Below are positions 62,256 to 64,000 of a DNA stretch of 64,000 bases, one piece after another. The stretch is taken from NCBI GenBank assembly GCA_036381195.1, contig DASVDH010000018.1, positions 1-64,000 of the forward strand. The letters are read 5' to 3'. Numbering within the stretch: the first letter of the stretch is position 1; each line of letters opens with the position of its first letter. The position numbers were made by a program, and so were the translations under genes. This DNA comes from RSA9 sp036381195. Lineage in GTDB: Bacteria; Gemmatimonadota; Gemmatimonadetes; Longimicrobiales; RSA9. The notes beneath the pieces were generated by a model that was not told the DNA's origin, did no database searches, and worked only from the letters and a program-made list of their open reading frames with translations.

Positions 62256-62678
62256 ATGCGCTTCATGATCCTGGTCAAGGCGAGCGAGCAGAGCGAGGCC
62301 GGCATCTTGCCGACCACCGAAGAGTTCGAGGCGATGGGCCGCTACAACGAGGAGCTGGCCAAGGCGGGCGTGCTGCTCGCGGGCGAGGGGCTCCACCCCA
62401 CCTCGAGGGGCGTGCGCGTGCGGTTCGACGGGGAGAACCGGACCGTCATCGACGGACCCTTCGCCGAGACGAAGGAGCTGGTCGCCGGGTTCTGGCTGAT
62501 CCAGGTCAAGTCGAAGGAGGAGGCGATCGAGTGGGTCAAGCGCGTCCCCTTCCACGACGGCGAGATCGAGATCCGGCAGGTGTACGAGATCGAGGACTTC
62601 GGCGAGGCCGCCACGCCGGAGATCCGGGAGCGCGAGGCGCGCCTGCGCGCCCAGACGGCAAAGCAGCAGAAGGTGTGA
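62256..62678 (+). CDS. YCII-family (DGPF) protein
   Basis: 140 residues with AGGGAGG before the ATG. The DGPF signature is IDGPFAETKELVAGFWLIQVKSKEEAIEWVKRVPF. The fold is ferredoxin-like with a conserved His/Asp site. The function is not established; such genes often lie near ECF sigma factors, and the neighbour at the right edge is not visible. It precedes the VOC gene by 47 bases, and a second paralogue is at 63250. Confidence 0.88.
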   Translation: MRFMILVKASEQSEAGILPTTEEFEAMGRYNEELAKAGVLLAGEGLHPTSRGVRVRFDGENRTVIDGPFAETKELVAGFWLIQVKSKEEAIEWVKRVPFHDGEIEIRQVYEIEDFGEAATPEIREREARLRAQTAKQQKV

Positions 62679-62725
62679 GGCAGGGCGCCCCGCACCCATC
62701 CACCGCTTATCCGAAGGAGCACACA

Positions 62726-63133
62726 GTGGAGCTGATCACGTATCTCAGCTTCGACGGCGACTGCGCCGAGGCGTTCCGCTTCTACGAGAAGGTCCTCGGC
62801 GGCAAGATCGAGATGCTGATGACCTTCGGCGACTCACCCATGGCCGGCCAGGTCGGGCCCGAATGGCAGAACCGCGTCATGCACGCGCATCTCGTCGTCG
62901 ATGGCGGCGCCATCATGGGCGGCGACGCGCCGCCGGGATCCTATGCCAGACCCACGAGCTTCTGCGTGAACGTCCAGGTGGACAGCGCCGAGGAGGCCGA
63001 GCGCATCTTCCACGCGTTCGCCGAGGGCGGCCAGATCACCATGCCTCTCGAGAAAACGTTCTGGGCCGAGCGGTTCGGCATGCTCGTCGACCGCTACGGC
63101 GTCCCCTGGATGATCAACGGCTCGCAGCCCTGA
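62726..63133 (+). CDS. VOC/PhnB-like (3-demethylubiquinone methyltransferase-like) protein
   Basis: 135 residues from GTG 62726 (AAGGAG 6 bases upstream). The glyoxalase/VOC fold shows TYLSFDGDCAEAFRFYEKVLGGKI, PPGSYARPTSFCVNVQVDSAEEAERIFHAFAEGG and EKTFWAERFGMLVDRYGVPWMINGS. This is the PhnB subgroup. Function is unknown; it may bind a metal or a small molecule. It forms an operon with the YCII gene upstream. Confidence 0.9.
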   Translation: MELITYLSFDGDCAEAFRFYEKVLGGKIEMLMTFGDSPMAGQVGPEWQNRVMHAHLVVDGGAIMGGDAPPGSYARPTSFCVNVQVDSAEEAERIFHAFAEGGQITMPLEKTFWAERFGMLVDRYGVPWMINGSQP

Positions 63134-63249
63134 TCCGCGGGCGGTGCGTGGCGGCGGTCCTGCCGCGCGGCCGCCACGCGCCCGCCTCGCGCCTGCCGCG
63201 CTCCGCGGACGAGGTGGGCAGGCCGGTCCGCCGTTCGCGACTCCCGCCG

Positions 63250-63672
63250 TCAGGCCGGCTGCTGCTCCGTGGGCCCGCGCATCGTCGTCCAGCCGAGCGA
63301 GCGGGCGAGGCGGCAGGCCTGGCCGATCGGCCGGACCTCGACGACCATGCCGTACGGCAGGTTGGGGCACTGCTCGGCGATCGCGGTGGCCTCGTCCAGG
63401 CTGGCGGCCTCGAGCAGGAAGTACCCGCCGACGACCTCCTTGGCCTCGGCGAACGGCCCGTCGGTGGTGCCCTTCGCGGACGGGCTGGAGACGACGCGGC
63501 CCGTCGGCTCGAGCGTGTGGCCGCTGCGGAGCTTCCCCTGCGCCGCCAGCTCGTCGCACCACGCGTTCCAGCGCGCGAGCGCCTGCATCCGCTCCTCGCG
63601 CGAGAGCGCCTCGTAGCGCTCGGGCGCGGTCTCACGGAAGATGAAGAGGTAAGTGGAGGTCTCGGCTGCCAT
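63250..63672 (-). CDS. YCII-family (DGPF) protein, second copy
   Basis: 140 residues from ATG 63672. It has TTDGPFAEAKEVVGGYFLLEAASLDEATAIAEQCPNLPYG, the DGPF signature. It is a paralogue of the protein at 62256 but on the opposite strand, convergent with the VOC gene. The partner sigma factor often found beside such genes would lie outside the window. Confidence 0.88.
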   Translation of the reverse strand: MAAETSTYLFIFRETAPERYEALSREERMQALARWNAWCDELAAQGKLRSGHTLEPTGRVVSSPSAKGTTDGPFAEAKEVVGGYFLLEAASLDEATAIAEQCPNLPYGMVVEVRPIGQACRLARSLGWTTMRGPTEQQPA

Positions 63673-64000
63673 GGTGCGTTCGGTTGGCGGTGTCGACGAT
63701 TGCCCGCGCCGGCAAACCGGTCCAGCCAGCGCCCACGCCTCGCGCGGCCCGGGCATGGTGACGGGCGGGGTCGGGTCGCGCGAGCGGATGGTACCCCGGA
63801 CCGACGACGGGGCTCCGTCCGCCTCCCCGAAACGGGGGAGTGCATCGGCTGACGAACCCGACGCGGAGCGGTCGCGCGAAGGGCAATCGTGTGGAGCAGC
63901 CGGGACCACACCCGGCGAACGATGCCCGGGAACCGCTCATCCCGCGCGCACCGGTGTACTAGCCGGTCCGCGCCGGCCGGTCGATCGAGGAGTCGCTCCT
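63673..64000. other. Right-edge region without visible gene
   Basis: 328 bases. No credible gene was seen. The last 42 bases form an open minus-strand frame ending in a stop at 63959-63961, which may be chance or the end of a gene that lies outside the window. Confidence 0.4.

Noticed and set aside
63959..64000. Minus-strand open frame of 13 codons at the right edge
   Set aside because: Too short to distinguish from chance in 70% GC DNA; no homology can be seen.

Overview
The window is about 70% G+C and tightly packed. It carries SusC/SusD-type outer-membrane uptake genes, TonB receptors, a TolB-like/TPR protein, FtsX (MacB-like) permease remnants, a di-haem c-type cytochrome lipoprotein and a probable pyrophosphate-dependent phosphofructokinase. 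Together these suggest a Gram-negative, aerobic heterotroph of the Gemmatimonadota or a close relative. This placement rests on gene content; no rRNA gene is present. I see no tRNA, rRNA, CRISPR array or complete insertion sequence.

Layout. 1-5.8 kb: a partial secreted protein at the left edge, a TolB-like/TPR membrane protein, a decayed FtsX permease and a GH20 hexosaminidase lipoprotein. 5.8-9.8 kb: a fragment of a second folE, a di-haem cytochrome, then a Rieske-FAD reductase coupled to the intact folE. 10-15 kb: a 5'-truncated lipoprotein gene and a two-gene module, a RapA-like SNF2 helicase plus a Cys/His-rich zinc-cluster protein. Each of those two genes has one apparent frameshift, the second in a run of nine G. 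15-24 kb: a small SRPBCC-type protein, a solute-binding lipoprotein overlapping a histidine kinase, and a TonB receptor with an unusual Spy-like tail. 24-30.8 kb: L,D-transpeptidase, PP-loop ATPase, DUF2007, a small membrane protein with OsmC, a serine hydrolase and a dipeptidase-like protein. 30.8-37.2 kb: SusD, SusC, a GntR/FCD regulator and a GNAT enzyme.

37.6-43.3 kb holds the most notable locus. It is a lasso-peptide-like RiPP cluster with an RRE protein (B1), a B2 leader protease, an HprK-like kinase, an ABC exporter pair and a nucleotidyltransferase. A separately promoted 44-residue precursor has a perfect lasso leader motif, a run of five tryptophans and a C-terminal serine. No lasso cyclase (asparagine-synthetase-like) gene is in the window, and the core lacks an acidic residue at the usual ring positions.

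43.5-64 kb: a zincin metalloprotease, a frameshifted PD40 lipoprotein, a gliding-type ABC operon (ATPase, permease-GldG fusion, DUF4340) whose leader looks like a four-segment attenuator, a GHKL ATPase, two secreted or outer-membrane proteins, the phosphofructokinase, nadA-nadC for de novo NAD synthesis, a beta-barrel protein, and two YCII-family proteins flanking a VOC/PhnB-like protein.

Start sites were chosen from ribosome-binding sites, signal peptides and family domain limits. Family names come from recognisable motifs and were not checked by any search.
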